Positions 1 through 10,301 of a stretch of DNA of 64,000 nucleotides are shown here, piece by piece. Under the pieces are notes generated by a model, which saw only the letters and a list, made by a program, of their open reading frames with translations, was not told the DNA's origin and searched no databases. Position 1 is the stretch's first letter, and every line of letters begins with the position of its first letter. A program made the position numbers and the translations under genes. Source of the DNA: Tritrichomonas musculus (taxonomy: Eukaryota; Parabasalia; Tritrichomonadida; Tritrichomonadidae). The stretch lies in contig JAPFFF010000023.1 of the NCBI GenBank assembly GCA_039105265.1, forward strand, positions 682,001-746,000. The letters run 5' to 3'.

Positions 1-596
1 AAACTTTAAAGTACAAGATACATTGTAATCTCTATATAATATTCTTAAAAGTTCCATAAATTGCAAAAAAAAGTTATTCTTTAAAGACACCTCTTGATCA
101 AAAAGATATATCCCAAACTTCAAATATTTTAGATATTGCATCAAATATTTCAATATTATACACAGAAAAGCTAATTAAAATATAAAAATTATTCATTTAC
201 AGCTTTTTTTTGAATAATGATAAAAGAATGGTATTGATATGTTATATGAAAAATAAATAACATAAACATTTCAATTTAAATATGTGATTATATCTTGATT
301 TTTTTTCAGCAAATATTATATTATTTTTTATGTTCATGATTTTTATGAGAAATTATATATAATATAAGAGTTATAAATGAAAGTGTAAGAGAGAAAAAAG
401 TTTCCACACCTTTTAATTGAGTGAGGATAAATTGGAATTTATCGAATTATTAAAATCAAATTCATTTCAATCTTTGTTTGAAAAAATCTAAAATTTAACT
501 TAATCATTTTTTTTATTTATTTATTTAATCCAAAAGCATGAGATATTGATGAAATATTTAATCGTCTTATTTCAAGAATTACTTAAAAAAATCTTT
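1..596. other. AT-rich stretch without a gene
   Basis: No reading frame of note and no RNA gene is seen. The stretch is the 3' flank of the Rab gene, which ends at its right edge. Confidence 0.6.
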
Positions 597-1283
597 TTAC
601 CAAGAATAGGACAATTCATGAGAATCGTCATCAGTCTTTCTAAAGGTGAACCACTCTTTAATTCTAGTAAAAAGACCTTTTCTTTGATATTGAACTTGTT
701 CTCTTTGTGATGGTGTCTTTGCTTTTCCAAGAGCTTTCTTTTGGCTTTGTTCTTGAATTTCCCTTCTTCCACATTCTGAATTCATTATGACATCAACTGC
801 CAATGTTACAACGTTATTTAAACTTTCTTCATTTAATGAAGAAGCTTCGATATGTTTCATATTTTTACTTTGTGCGTATTCTGCAACTTCTTCTTCAGAT
901 ACTTCTCGATTATTTAAATCATTTTTCAAGCCGACAATTATGAATGGTGCTTCCTTATTTACTTCTGTAATGTATTGGATCCAGTAATTTAATGATTCAA
1001 ATGTCTTATGAGATGTAATATCATAACATACAAGAATTGCATGAGCTTTTTTAGCAAATTCTCTTGGAATTGCACGAAATCTTTCAAAACTTGCTGTATC
1101 TATAATTTGAACCTTAACGATTTTGTCATTGACTTCATATGTCTTAAATGCAAGATCAATTCCAATTGTTGTTTTATCTATGTATTCTGAATGGTCTAAT
1201 GTTTTAATGAATCTTGTTTTCCCTACAAATGTATCTCCAAATAAAATTATTTTAAAGGTATAATCGATTTCAGTATTATTCAT
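597..1283 (-). CDS. Atypical Rab-family small GTPase
   Basis: A 228-residue Ras-superfamily GTPase most like the Rab family, whose members direct vesicle traffic. The P-loop is GDTFVGKT (residues 16-23), switch I has TTIGID (38-43) and the G3 motif is DTASFERF (62-69), where DTAGQERF is usual. The G4 motif reads GLKNDL (118-123), so the Asn of NKxD is Leu. The usual C-terminal Cys pair for prenylation is missing; the protein ends in SYSW after a basic tail (about 180-215). Membrane binding by a lipid anchor and normal nucleotide cycling are therefore doubtful. The ATG is supported by a TCATTT initiator with its A ten bases upstream. The stop codon reads on into TAAA, the trichomonad-type polyadenylation signal. 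Family call is firm; a specific Rab subfamily is not assigned. Confidence 0.9.
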   Translation of the reverse strand: MNNTEIDYTFKIILFGDTFVGKTRFIKTLDHSEYIDKTTIGIDLAFKTYEVNDKIVKVQIIDTASFERFRAIPREFAKKAHAILVCYDITSHKTFESLNYWIQYITEVNKEAPFIIVGLKNDLNNREVSEEEVAEYAQSKNMKHIEASSLNEESLNNVVTLAVDVIMNSECGRREIQEQSQKKALGKAKTPSQREQVQYQRKGLFTRIKEWFTFRKTDDDSHELSYSW

Positions 1284-1289
1284 TTATAA

Positions 1290-1295
1290 AAATGA
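1290..1295 (-). promoter_or_regulatory. Initiator (Inr) of the Rab gene
   Basis: TCATTT on the minus strand, A+1 at 1293, ten bases before the ATG. It matches the trichomonad Inr consensus TCA(Y)(T/A). Confidence 0.55.
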
Positions 1296-1879
1296 AATTC
1301 TTGGAAATTTTCATTGAATTTTGAATTGAATACTTTATTGTCATCAATTTACTCACAAATGCAAAATTTTGTAATTCAATGATCTCACAAAGATAAAATT
1401 TTTTTGTGATTAAAAGAGGTTTCAAAAAGTTTCTATCGAAAAATCCGTTGACACGATTGTTCTCAGAAAAAAATTAGTTCTTTTATAAAGTAAAATGTTC
1501 ATATTTGAAAAGTTAGTTATTGAAAAAAGATAAGGCAATATGATTTCCTGTGAAATATCCAAAAATGAATGAAATTTTGCTCCAGTTGGAAAGGCCAAAT
1601 ACTATTGATGTTCTTTTTGCAATAACGGTGAAGAAATTAATCTTTAATTATATCAATCAAACTTTTTTACAGTCATTCCCCTTTCGTAACCGAAAAAGTA
1701 ACCTCCAAAATTTTCAAGATTTTTTATCATCTAACTTTTGAAAATAAAGTATTCGATTTATTTTATACTAATCAGATGAATATTTAAGATGAAAAGTACT
1801 TTATTCATGCATATATGAATATTCAGCTGTAATTTTATTTCAAAGAATGCGAAAATATAATAAACTTCTAAGATATAGA

Positions 1880-1883
<4 letters not shown>

Positions 1884-1919
<36 letters not shown>
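1884..1919. repeat. Poly-T tract
   Basis: A run of about 36 T on the plus strand, the longest homopolymer in the window. It lies in the intergenic stretch between the Rab gene and the 474-bp inverted-repeat element. Confidence 0.9.
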
Positions 1920-1923
<4 letters not shown>

Positions 1924-1971
1924 CTTTTGTTTTAATCAGATTAAAGAATAGTAGAATAGAACTTTGAATAA

Positions 1972-2445
1972 AGATAAATGTCTTTTCCGTAAAAATCGCA
2001 ACGAAGGAGACCGTTTATTTATAAATAACCATAGTTTCCTTTACAAGGATTAACAAAGAAATCGAAAAGTGGTCTTTCCTTACCACTTATAAGCAAACAT
2101 AAGCATCATAAAAGGACAGATTTGCTATAAACAGCAACAATAAGACTAGATTGATATGATGATGAAATTATTTCATCTGCAATCCCTAAATAGCCACAAA
2201 TGTCTGTTCAGAATCATAATTATAGGTCATTTACTTGCAAATTCTTCGAAGATATATGAAAAAAATTACCCAAAATTATCCTTATACTATTACAATTTTA
2301 CCATCATTTTTGCTATTTGCATATAATAAACCATTTAAATCTTTTTGTTTTTATGTTCTTATGCATTTTTGTTATTTTTAACTTGTTTTTTATAAAAAAA
2401 AAAAATTGTCTCTGTTGCTATTTTTACGGAACGATAGATTTATCT
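1972..2445. mobile_element. 474-bp non-autonomous element with inverted ends (MITE-like)
   Basis: The ends are inverted copies about 35 bases long. The left starts AGATAAATG and contains TTCCGTAAAAAT; the right, read inward, starts AGATAAATC and contains the same core. Directly outside both ends lies GAATAA, a 6-bp target-site duplication. No coding capacity is seen inside. AG/CT ends with 6-bp duplications are also known for Polintons, but the length is far too short for one, so family is left open. Confidence 0.65.
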
Positions 2446-2607
2446 GAATAAGGAATAATGTCTCAAATAATTCACAGTTTTACAATTTTTTGTTATTTAT
2501 AGAAAATTCTTATACAAATCACGGCATTGAATTTTGGAGTTGATTAAAAACTATTAAAAAAATTCATTATTAAGATATTTTTTTTAGAAAGAAAAGAAAA
2601 AAAACCA

Positions 2608-3767
2608 TTACATTATATCTTCATCAAGATTCATTATTTTCTTGAGATGATCTTGAACCAATGATGAATCAATGTCATCGATCAATTGGAAATTATTTTC
2701 AAAAATCAATTTCGAAATCTCATGAAAAGTTGGTCTATCCTTTGGTGTATATGAGCAGCACTTGCTTATGATATTACCTGAAAAAAGGTTAATTTCAGGA
2801 GGAATTTCATATTCTTTTCTTTTATTGAATTTCACTTTACCTTTTGTCAGAATGAAATGCATAACAACACCAAAAGAATAAACATCAACTGTATTATCAT
2901 AATCTAAACCATCAAGTACTTCAGGTGCCATGTATTCAACAGTGCCTACTCTTTGAGTGAGAATAGTAGATTCTTCACCAGAGACAAGTCTAGCGATACC
3001 GAAATCACTTACTTTTGCATTATTATTTTCATCAAGAAGAATATTTTGTGGCTTAAGATCACGATGAATGATATTTCTTGCATGAATATTTTTCATTGCT
3101 ATAGAAATTTCATAGATAATTGACACAATTTGTACATCTGTTAATTCATCAATTTTGCTACTCAAATCTCCAGGACAAAATTCAAGCATAATTGTTGGTG
3201 GTTTGATATGATCACCTACAAAAAATCCAAAAGTTTTAATAATGTTTGGATGATTGACTGTATTTAATAATTCATATTCTGAAAGCAAACTTTTGCATTT
3301 TTTATGAAATGATTCTGATTTATAAGATGAAATAACAGAAAGGATTTTAAATGCATAATTTATTTCAATTGCTTTTTTCTTAACTATTGCAAATGCACCT
3401 CGTCCTATTTCTGGTTCATGATCCAAATCATATTTACTTATATCAATAAAATGATGACGGCGGTTATTATTGAGTTGTTGGTTCAAGCATTTGTTATCTT
3501 CTTTGATGTTTGAAAGTTCTTTCAGATTTTTTTCTCTTTCTTTATTTAGTTTTTGAATGCTTGATTCATCATCTTCATGCATTTTCTGATATTTTGAAAT
3601 TTCTTGATTTTTTCTTTTATTTTCTTTGAATTGAATATATATGATGATGGATTCTATCAAGCAAATTGCTGATATCAATATAATAAATGAATTCTTTGTA
3701 TCATATGGAAATTTAAATTTATTTGAATTTAGTTGTTCTTTAATATTTTCATTTTTTTTGGATCCAT
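2608..3767 (-). CDS. Membrane-tethered Ser/Thr protein kinase, start disputed
   Basis: A eukaryotic protein kinase with every catalytic landmark: glycine loop GRGAFAIV, the Lys of YAFKIL, HRDLKPQN, SDFG and MAPE. A hydrophobic segment (FIILISAICLIES, then IIIYI) and a charged coiled stretch lie before the kinase domain, so it is probably anchored in a membrane with the kinase in the cytosol. The frame runs open up to 3889 without any ATG before the hydrophobic segment. An ATG at 3765-3767 begins MDPKK but is one base out of frame across an A8 run; a length change there would join it to the kinase. A TCATTT initiator 32 bases upstream of that ATG supports it as the real start. The next in-frame ATG would remove the membrane segment. 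Active kinase by motif; substrate unknown. Confidence 0.8.
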
Positions 3768-3795
3768 TAATTAAATTTTCTATTATATTTTTATT

Positions 3796-3801
3796 AAATG
3801 A
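3796..3801 (-). promoter_or_regulatory. Candidate initiator of the kinase gene
   Basis: TCATTT on the minus strand, A+1 at 3799, 32 bases before the ATG at 3767. It favours the upstream start of the kinase. Confidence 0.35.
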
Positions 3802-3888
3802 TGATATATTTAATATTTTATTTGAACAAAAAGATTGATTTATATATTTTTTGGAAACAATAATTGACTGGTTTTCAGTGAATCCAAA

Positions 3889-6800
3889 TTAGTTCGTGCA
3901 TTTTGGTTCTGATATTCCTTCAAATATAATAATAGTAAAATTAGTCAATTCAAATGCATTTTCATTAATGTTAGAAATATGAGAAGATATCTTTAATTGG
4001 TCATTGAATCCTGAACATCCTGAAAAAGCATATTGGCCGATATATGTAACTGATTCTGGAATAATCAAAGAACCTGAAAATTTCGAACATTTGTAAAATG
4101 AAAAGTCTTTGATTGCTGTAACAGAGTTGGGAATTATTAATTGACCTGTGAACCCTGAACAATTTGCAAAAGCAGAATTTGATAATTCTTTAAGTGAGTT
4201 TGAAACTGTCAATTTGGAAAATCCAGAACAATCAGAAAAAGCATAATCTTCAATCGATTCAACAGATTCAGAGATTTTTAATTTACCTGTGAATCCGGAA
4301 CATCCATAAAAAGCAAATTTTCCAATTGACACAACTGAATTTGGTATTATTAATTGCTCACTTAATTCTGAAAAGTATTTGAATGCTTCTTTTTCAATTT
4401 TTTTAACATGACTACCAATGATTAATTTTCCTTTAAAACCAGAACAGCCATAGAAGGCATAAGTATTAATTGTTAACAACGAATTGCCTGTTCTTAAAGA
4501 TTTTGTCATTCCCAAGCAGCCAGAAAATGCAAAATCTCCAATTGATTCAACTGAATCAGGAATATTCAATGATCCTTTGAATCCTGAGCATTCACTAAAT
4601 GAATATTCACATATTGTTTTCACTGAATTTGGAATAATCAATTTACTTGTGAATCCAGAACATTTAGCAAATGCATAACAATTAATTAATTCCAAAGAAT
4701 TACTGATTTTTAATGAACCTGTTAAACCAGAGCATTCATAAAATGCATATTTTCCGATAAACGTAACAGAATCAGGAATAATTAATGAATTCTTAAACCC
4801 AGAACATCCAGAGACTGCTGATTTACCAATGTATGTAACTGAATTAGGAATTATTAATGAACCAGAGAATCTTGAAAAACCTTTAAAAGCTTCTTTTTCA
4901 ATTGTCTTAACATGGCTTCCTATTGATAACGATCCTGTAAATTCAGAACATTTGGCAAATGTAAAACTGCCAATTTTTTTTAGCGAATTGCCAATTTTTA
5001 AAGAGCCAGTTAATCCATAACATTCTCCAAATGCATAATCTTCAATTGTAATCACAGAATCTGGAATGTTCAATGATCCAGTAAATCCAGAACAACCATA
5101 AAATGCTGAATTGCCGATGAAAGTTACTGAAGGTGGAATAACTAAATGACCATTTAATTTAGAAAATCCTTTAAATGCTTCTTTTTCAATGATTTTAACA
5201 TGGTTTCCAATAATTAATTCTCCTGAAAATTCAGAACATCCGTTGAATGTTGAGGATCCAATTTTTTCTAAAGAATCACCAATTTTCAATGATCCTTTCA
5301 AACCTTTGCATCCATAAAATGCATAATTTTGGATTTTTGTTGCTGAATTAGGAATGTTCAAAGAACCTTTAAATCCTGTGCAAGAAGAAAAAGCACTTTC
5401 TCCAATAAATTTCACTTTATCAGGTATTTTTAATGTGCAAATAAAGCCAGAGCATCCAGAAAATGCATAACCGCCTATTATTTGAACTGTATCTGGAATC
5501 ATTAGTGTTCCTTGAAAACCAGAACAACGATAAAATGCATAATCTTCAATTCTATTTAATTTTGCAGTACGATATTGCTTTATTTTAGAGAAAACATTTG
5601 ATTCTTCTTGTATTTCAAGCTTATTAAAACCAGAACAACAATAAAATGCATATTTTCCAATGTTTGTGACAGAGCTCGCTATAACCAATGAGCCTGTGAA
5701 TCCAAAACAATTGAAAAAAGCAGATTCACCAATTGTTGTCACTGACTTGGGAATAATCAAAGAACCAGTGAATCCTGAGCATTGAGAAAATGCTGAATCG
5801 CCAATATTTACAACTGATGGTGGAATTATTAATGAACCACTAAATTTAGAAAAGTTTTTGAAAGCTTCTCTTTCAATTGTTTGAACATGATTGCCAATTG
5901 TTAAGTTTCCTTCAAATTGAGAGCATTCATAAAATGTAAAAGTGCCAATTACTTTCAGTCCGTTACCAATTTTTAATGATTGTGTTAATCCCCTGCATTT
6001 ATAAAAGGCTCCTATATCAACTGTTAACACAGAATCGGGAATTATTAATGAACCTACAAACCCAGAACACATTGAAAATGCATATTGACCAATTCTTTTA
6101 ACAGAAGCTGGAAGAGATAATTCACTAATTAGCATTGAACAGTTATAAAATGCATAGTCATTAATATTCATAATAGAAGAAGGAAGATTTAAAGAACCTT
6201 GAAGATTCGAACATTCATAAAAAGTGTATTTTTCAATGGATGATAATGAGTTAGAGAGCTTGATTTTGCCTGAACAACCTGAGCATTCATAAAATGCGTA
6301 TCGGCCGATGAATTTTACAGAATCGGGAATAATCAAAGATCCTGTGAGCCCTGAACATCTGTAAAATGCAAATGACTCAATTGATACCACTGAGTTTGGT
6401 ATGGCCAGTTGTGATTTAATATTTACGCAATTGGCAAATGTACTTTGGCAAATTTTTGTCAGCGAATTAGATATAGTTAATTCTATCAAACCTGTGCAAT
6501 TATAAAATGCATAATCACCAATGAATGTGACTGAGTTTGGAATGACTAATGAACCTGTTAGTTTGGTGAAATCTTTGAATGTCTCTCGTTCAATAGTTTT
6601 AAGATTATCACCAAGTTTGATTTCTCCTTCAAAATTATTTAAACCATAAAATGTGTTACTGTCAATTTTTTCAACAGAATTTCCAATTTGTAATAATCCA
6701 TGCAAATTATGGCAACCTGTGAATACAAACTCTCCAAGATTAATAACTGAATCTGGAATAATTAATGGACCACTCAGTTTATTGAAATTTTTGAACGATT

Positions 6801-8265
6801 CTTTATGAATCGTCTTGACTTTGTTGCCAATTGTTAATTCACCACAAAAGTTTGAACATCCTGAAAATGTATTCGTATTAATGATTTCTAACGAATTCCC
6901 AATAACTAATGAACCTGTTAATCCTTGACAACCTGAAAACGCATAATCTCCAATTGTTGTCACGAAATCAGGAATAATCAATGAGCCTGTGAATCCAGAA
7001 CATCCTGAGAATGCTGATTCACCAATAAATGTAACAGAAATTGGAAGAATTAATTGGCCTGTGAATTTTGAAAAATCTTTGAAAGCTTCTCTTTCAATAA
7101 TTTTGACACTTTTACCAATTGTCAAATTTCCAGTGAAATCAGAACATTCAGAAAATGCCTTTGTTTTGATAATTTCGACAGAATCACCAATTTTCAATTC
7201 TCCATTTAAATTAATGCAACCTGAAAATGCACAATTTTCAATCGTTATAACTGAATCTGGAATAATTAACGATCCTTTAAAACTTGAACAGCCTGAAAAT
7301 GCAGATTCTCCAATGTATTTAACTGAATCTGGAATAATTAATGGACCACTCAGTTTATTGAAATTTTTGAATGATTTTTCATTAATTGTCTTGACTCTGT
7401 TACCAATCTTTAATTCACCTGTGAAGTTTGAACATCCTGAAAATGTATTCGTGTTTATAGTTTCTAGTGAATTCCCAATAATTAATGAATCTGTTAATCC
7501 TTGGCAGCCTGAAAATGCATAATCTTCGATCGTTTTCACTGAATCTGGAATAATTAACGATCCTTTAAAACTTGAACAGCCAGAAAATGCAGATTCTCCA
7601 ATAAAATTAACTGAATCTGGAATAATTAATGGACCACTCAGTTTATTGAAATTTTTGAACGATTCTTTATGAATCGTCTTGACTTTGTTGCCAATTGTTA
7701 ATTCACCACAAAAGTTTGAACATCCTGAAAATGTATTCGTATTAATGATTTCTAACGAATCCCCAATAATTAATGAACCTGTTAATCCTTGACAACCTGA
7801 AAACGCATAATCTTCAATCGTTTCCACGAAATTAGGAATAATCAATGAGCCTGTGAATCCAGAACATCCTGAGAATGCTGATTCACCAATAAATGTAACT
7901 GAACCTGGAAGATCTAATTGACCAGTAAATAGTTTGAAGTTTTTAAAAGCTTCTTTTTTAATTTCTTTTACTTTCGTACCAATTGTTAAATTCCCTTGAA
8001 ATCCTGAGCAGCCAAAAAATGCGAAGGTGCTAATTATTTCTAATGAATTTCCAATTGACAATGATTCCGTCAATCCTGAGCAGCCATAAAATGCATAACT
8101 TCCAATTTCTATAACAGAGTCAGGTATAACTAATGAGTCTCTGAAGCCTAGGCAGCCTGAGAATGAATGAGATCCAATTGTTTTCAATTCATTTGGAAGA
8201 TTTAATGGACCAGTAAATCCAGAGCAGTTACAAAAAAACTGAATCTGGGATGACCAAATTTCCAT
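3889..8265 (-). CDS. BspA-like leucine-rich repeat protein, C-terminal part of a split giant gene
   Basis: About 1,458 residues made almost wholly of BspA/TpLRR-type repeats of 23-24 residues (pattern SLIIPDSVxxIGxYAFxGCSGFTG), roughly 60 of them. In trichomonads such proteins sit at the surface or are secreted and are linked to adhesion. There is no membrane segment; the end reads EPKCTN. The open frame begins only with a stray Met just after a break near 8230-8240: the frame upstream (8228-9835) ends ..VIPDSVFL and this frame resumes ..FFCNCSGFTG, in register for one missing piece of about seven residues plus a one-base shift at a T7 run. I read the two frames as one gene of about 2,000 residues. 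Either the break is real, making this a pseudogene or allele, or it is a homopolymer error. Confidence 0.85.
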   Translation of the reverse strand: MEIWSSQIQFFCNCSGFTGPLNLPNELKTIGSHSFSGCLGFRDSLVIPDSVIEIGSYAFYGCSGLTESLSIGNSLEIISTFAFFGCSGFQGNLTIGTKVKEIKKEAFKNFKLFTGQLDLPGSVTFIGESAFSGCSGFTGSLIIPNFVETIEDYAFSGCQGLTGSLIIGDSLEIINTNTFSGCSNFCGELTIGNKVKTIHKESFKNFNKLSGPLIIPDSVNFIGESAFSGCSSFKGSLIIPDSVKTIEDYAFSGCQGLTDSLIIGNSLETINTNTFSGCSNFTGELKIGNRVKTINEKSFKNFNKLSGPLIIPDSVKYIGESAFSGCSSFKGSLIIPDSVITIENCAFSGCINLNGELKIGDSVEIIKTKAFSECSDFTGNLTIGKSVKIIEREAFKDFSKFTGQLILPISVTFIGESAFSGCSGFTGSLIIPDFVTTIGDYAFSGCQGLTGSLVIGNSLEIINTNTFSGCSNFCGELTIGNKVKTIHKESFKNFNKLSGPLIIPDSVINLGEFVFTGCHNLHGLLQIGNSVEKIDSNTFYGLNNFEGEIKLGDNLKTIERETFKDFTKLTGSLVIPNSVTFIGDYAFYNCTGLIELTISNSLTKICQSTFANCVNIKSQLAIPNSVVSIESFAFYRCSGLTGSLIIPDSVKFIGRYAFYECSGCSGKIKLSNSLSSIEKYTFYECSNLQGSLNLPSSIMNINDYAFYNCSMLISELSLPASVKRIGQYAFSMCSGFVGSLIIPDSVLTVDIGAFYKCRGLTQSLKIGNGLKVIGTFTFYECSQFEGNLTIGNHVQTIEREAFKNFSKFSGSLIIPPSVVNIGDSAFSQCSGFTGSLIIPKSVTTIGESAFFNCFGFTGSLVIASSVTNIGKYAFYCCSGFNKLEIQEESNVFSKIKQYRTAKLNRIEDYAFYRCSGFQGTLMIPDTVQIIGGYAFSGCSGFICTLKIPDKVKFIGESAFSSCTGFKGSLNIPNSATKIQNYAFYGCKGLKGSLKIGDSLEKIGSSTFNGCSEFSGELIIGNHVKIIEKEAFKGFSKLNGHLVIPPSVTFIGNSAFYGCSGFTGSLNIPDSVITIEDYAFGECYGLTGSLKIGNSLKKIGSFTFAKCSEFTGSLSIGSHVKTIEKEAFKGFSRFSGSLIIPNSVTYIGKSAVSGCSGFKNSLIIPDSVTFIGKYAFYECSGLTGSLKISNSLELINCYAFAKCSGFTSKLIIPNSVKTICEYSFSECSGFKGSLNIPDSVESIGDFAFSGCLGMTKSLRTGNSLLTINTYAFYGCSGFKGKLIIGSHVKKIEKEAFKYFSELSEQLIIPNSVVSIGKFAFYGCSGFTGKLKISESVESIEDYAFSDCSGFSKLTVSNSLKELSNSAFANCSGFTGQLIIPNSVTAIKDFSFYKCSKFSGSLIIPESVTYIGQYAFSGCSGFNDQLKISSHISNINENAFELTNFTIIIFEGISEPKCTN
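6747..7898. repeat. 288-bp coding cassette repeats inside the BspA-like gene
   Basis: Near-identical DNA blocks recur at exact multiples of 288 bp. The phrase starting CTGAATCTGGAATAATTAATGG occurs at 6747, 7323 and 7611 (differences 576 and 288). Each unit encodes 96 residues, four LRRs. Sequence identity at the DNA level points to recent unequal exchange or gene conversion. Confidence 0.85.
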
Positions 8266-9835
8266 ACAATTTTGAAAAGTCTTTGAAAGCTTCCTTCCCA
8301 ATTGTTTGAACACTTTTCCCCAAAGTCAACGTTCCAGAAAATCCAGAGCATCCGGCAAAAGTGTAAGTTCCAATTGTTTTAATGGAATCACCAATTACTA
8401 GTGAGCCTGTAAATCCTGAACAACCTGAAAATGCATAATTTCCAATCGTTTCAACTGAATTTGGAATAATTAATTCACCTTTCAAATTGGAACAATTACA
8501 AAAGGCGTATTCACCAATGAATTTTACAGATTCAGGTATAGTTAGTTTTCCTGTCAGTTGGTTGAAATTCTTAAAAGCCCCTTTTTCAATTCTTTGGACA
8601 TTTTTACCAATTGTCAAATTTCCAGAAAAAACAGAACATCCGGCAAAAGTGTAAGTTCCAATTGTTTTAATGGAATCACCAATTACTAGTGAGCCTGTAA
8701 ATCCTGAACAACCTGAAAATGCATAATTTCCAATCGTTTCAACTGAATTTGGAATAATTAATTCACCTTTCAAATTGGAACAATTACAAAAGGCGTATTC
8801 ACCAATGAATTTCACAGATTCAGGTATAGTTAATATCCCTATCAGTTGGTTGAAATTCTTAAAAGCCCCTTTTTCAATTCTTTGGACATTTTTACCAATT
8901 GTCAAAGTTCCAGAAAAACCAGAACATCCAGCAAACATATAAGAACCAATTGTTTCAAGTGATTTTCCAATTATTAATGGGCCTGATAATCCTGAGCCTA
9001 AAAACGCATAATCTTGGATTGTCGAAACATTATCTGGTATTTTTAATACACCATATAATCCAGAACAGTTGTAGAAGGCATAACTACCAATAAATGTAAG
9101 TGATTCTGGAAAGAATAAGTTGCCTTTCAATTTAGAAAAGCCTTTGAATGCTTCTTTTTCAATTCGTTTTACATTTGCTCCAATCAATAATGTTCCTTCG
9201 AATTCATTCATTCCTGAAAATGTTTTGGTATTTATTATTTCTAAAGAATTGCCAATCTGCAACTGTTTTGAAAGTTTTTTGCAGCCTGCAAATGCATAAT
9301 CGCCAATCGATGTAACTAAATCTGGAATAAACAATGTCGAATTGAATCCTGAGCATAAGTAAAATGATTTTTCACCAATGGTCAATAAATCAGTAGGAAA
9401 ATTTAGTGATCCTGTAAATCCTGAGCAATTTGAGAAGGCATAACTGTCGATGTTTTTGATCGACTCTGGAATTTTGAGAGCGCCAGTTAAACCAGAGCAA
9501 TTGGCAAAAACTGATTTAGAAATTATAGTTAAGGATTTGGAAATTTGAAGTGATTTAAATCCAGTGCATCCAGCAAAAGCATTTTCGCCAATCATATGCA
9601 CAGAATCTGGAATTTCTAATGGGCCATTAAGTCTATTGCATTCATAAAATGCATATTTTCCAATAATTTTAACGCTTTTTGGGATTGTTAATTGACCAAT
9701 GAAATTGGAGCATTTAGAATACTGAAAATCATTTATTTGCTCTGTTCCATCTGGAATCAATAGTTTGTCACCAGTACATGACTTTGATTGGGGGTATTTC
9801 TGATATATGAGGACGAGAAATAGCATCATTTGCAT
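8228..9835 (-). CDS. BspA-like leucine-rich repeat protein, N-terminal part of a split giant gene
   Basis: About 535 residues from the first in-frame ATG (9833-9835). The start reads MQMMLFLVLIYQKYPQS, a short hydrophobic stretch that looks like a signal peptide, followed by TpLRR repeats of the same type as the next frame. The region upstream of that ATG stays open but begins only with a TTG, so I do not use it. The frame stops at 8228, where the neighbouring frame (3889-8265) continues the repeat pattern. The two are probably one gene; see that entry for the break. No clear TCATTT initiator lies just upstream. Confidence 0.8.
   Translation of the reverse strand: MQMMLFLVLIYQKYPQSKSCTGDKLLIPDGTEQINDFQYSKCSNFIGQLTIPKSVKIIGKYAFYECNRLNGPLEIPDSVHMIGENAFAGCTGFKSLQISKSLTIISKSVFANCSGLTGALKIPESIKNIDSYAFSNCSGFTGSLNFPTDLLTIGEKSFYLCSGFNSTLFIPDLVTSIGDYAFAGCKKLSKQLQIGNSLEIINTKTFSGMNEFEGTLLIGANVKRIEKEAFKGFSKLKGNLFFPESLTFIGSYAFYNCSGLYGVLKIPDNVSTIQDYAFLGSGLSGPLIIGKSLETIGSYMFAGCSGFSGTLTIGKNVQRIEKGAFKNFNQLIGILTIPESVKFIGEYAFCNCSNLKGELIIPNSVETIGNYAFSGCSGFTGSLVIGDSIKTIGTYTFAGCSVFSGNLTIGKNVQRIEKGAFKNFNQLTGKLTIPESVKFIGEYAFCNCSNLKGELIIPNSVETIGNYAFSGCSGFTGSLVIGDSIKTIGTYTFAGCSGFSGTLTLGKSVQTIGKEAFKDFSKLYGNLVIPDSVFL
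8349..8980. repeat. Second block of 288-bp coding cassettes
   Basis: CATCCGGCAAAAGTGTAAG occurs at 8349 and 8637, and a diverged copy (CATCCAGCAAACATATAAG) at 8925, each step exactly 288 bp. The first two copies are nearly identical over the full unit. Confidence 0.85.
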
Positions 9836-9904
9836 ATGTAACAAGTACAAAAAGTTTTTTATAAAATATTTTCGTTTATAATTGATAGGATTTATCTTAT
9901 ACAA

Positions 9905-10301
9905 TTTTTTGAGTAGTATTATGAAATTATCTTTTTATATTTAAAATAAAAAATTGTTTTTATCATATTTATAAGATAAAAATAATATTTATTTCATATA
10001 AATAATCTAATTTATGCTTTATCTTATCAGTGAATTGCCATATTTATTATTTGGCTGTTTTGTATAATAAAATGTACTGCCTTAAATAGATTTATACCTC
10101 CTGAAAATTTTGTTTGAGGTCAAAGAAATTTACAATAAATTCTCTGAAAAAAATTGTTTGCTAATGTATATTTATTTCAAAATTGATAATAGAGTAAATA
10201 ATCAGTTCAAATACACAAAAAAAAAAAAATGAATAGATTTAAACTTTTATTTTGAATTAATTTTCACAAAAAAATTGAATTAAAATTTATTTATTTTTGC
10301 A
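9905..10301. other. AT-rich intergenic stretch
   Basis: Upstream flank of the giant BspA-like gene up to the next mobile element. No gene seen. Confidence 0.5.

Noticed and set aside
1550-1741. 63-codon open frame upstream of the Rab gene
   Set aside because: It opens with GTG, has no initiator and no recognisable similarity; likely chance.
6989-7522. 177-codon open frame on the plus strand
   Set aside because: It is the antisense shadow of the BspA-like repeats on the minus strand.
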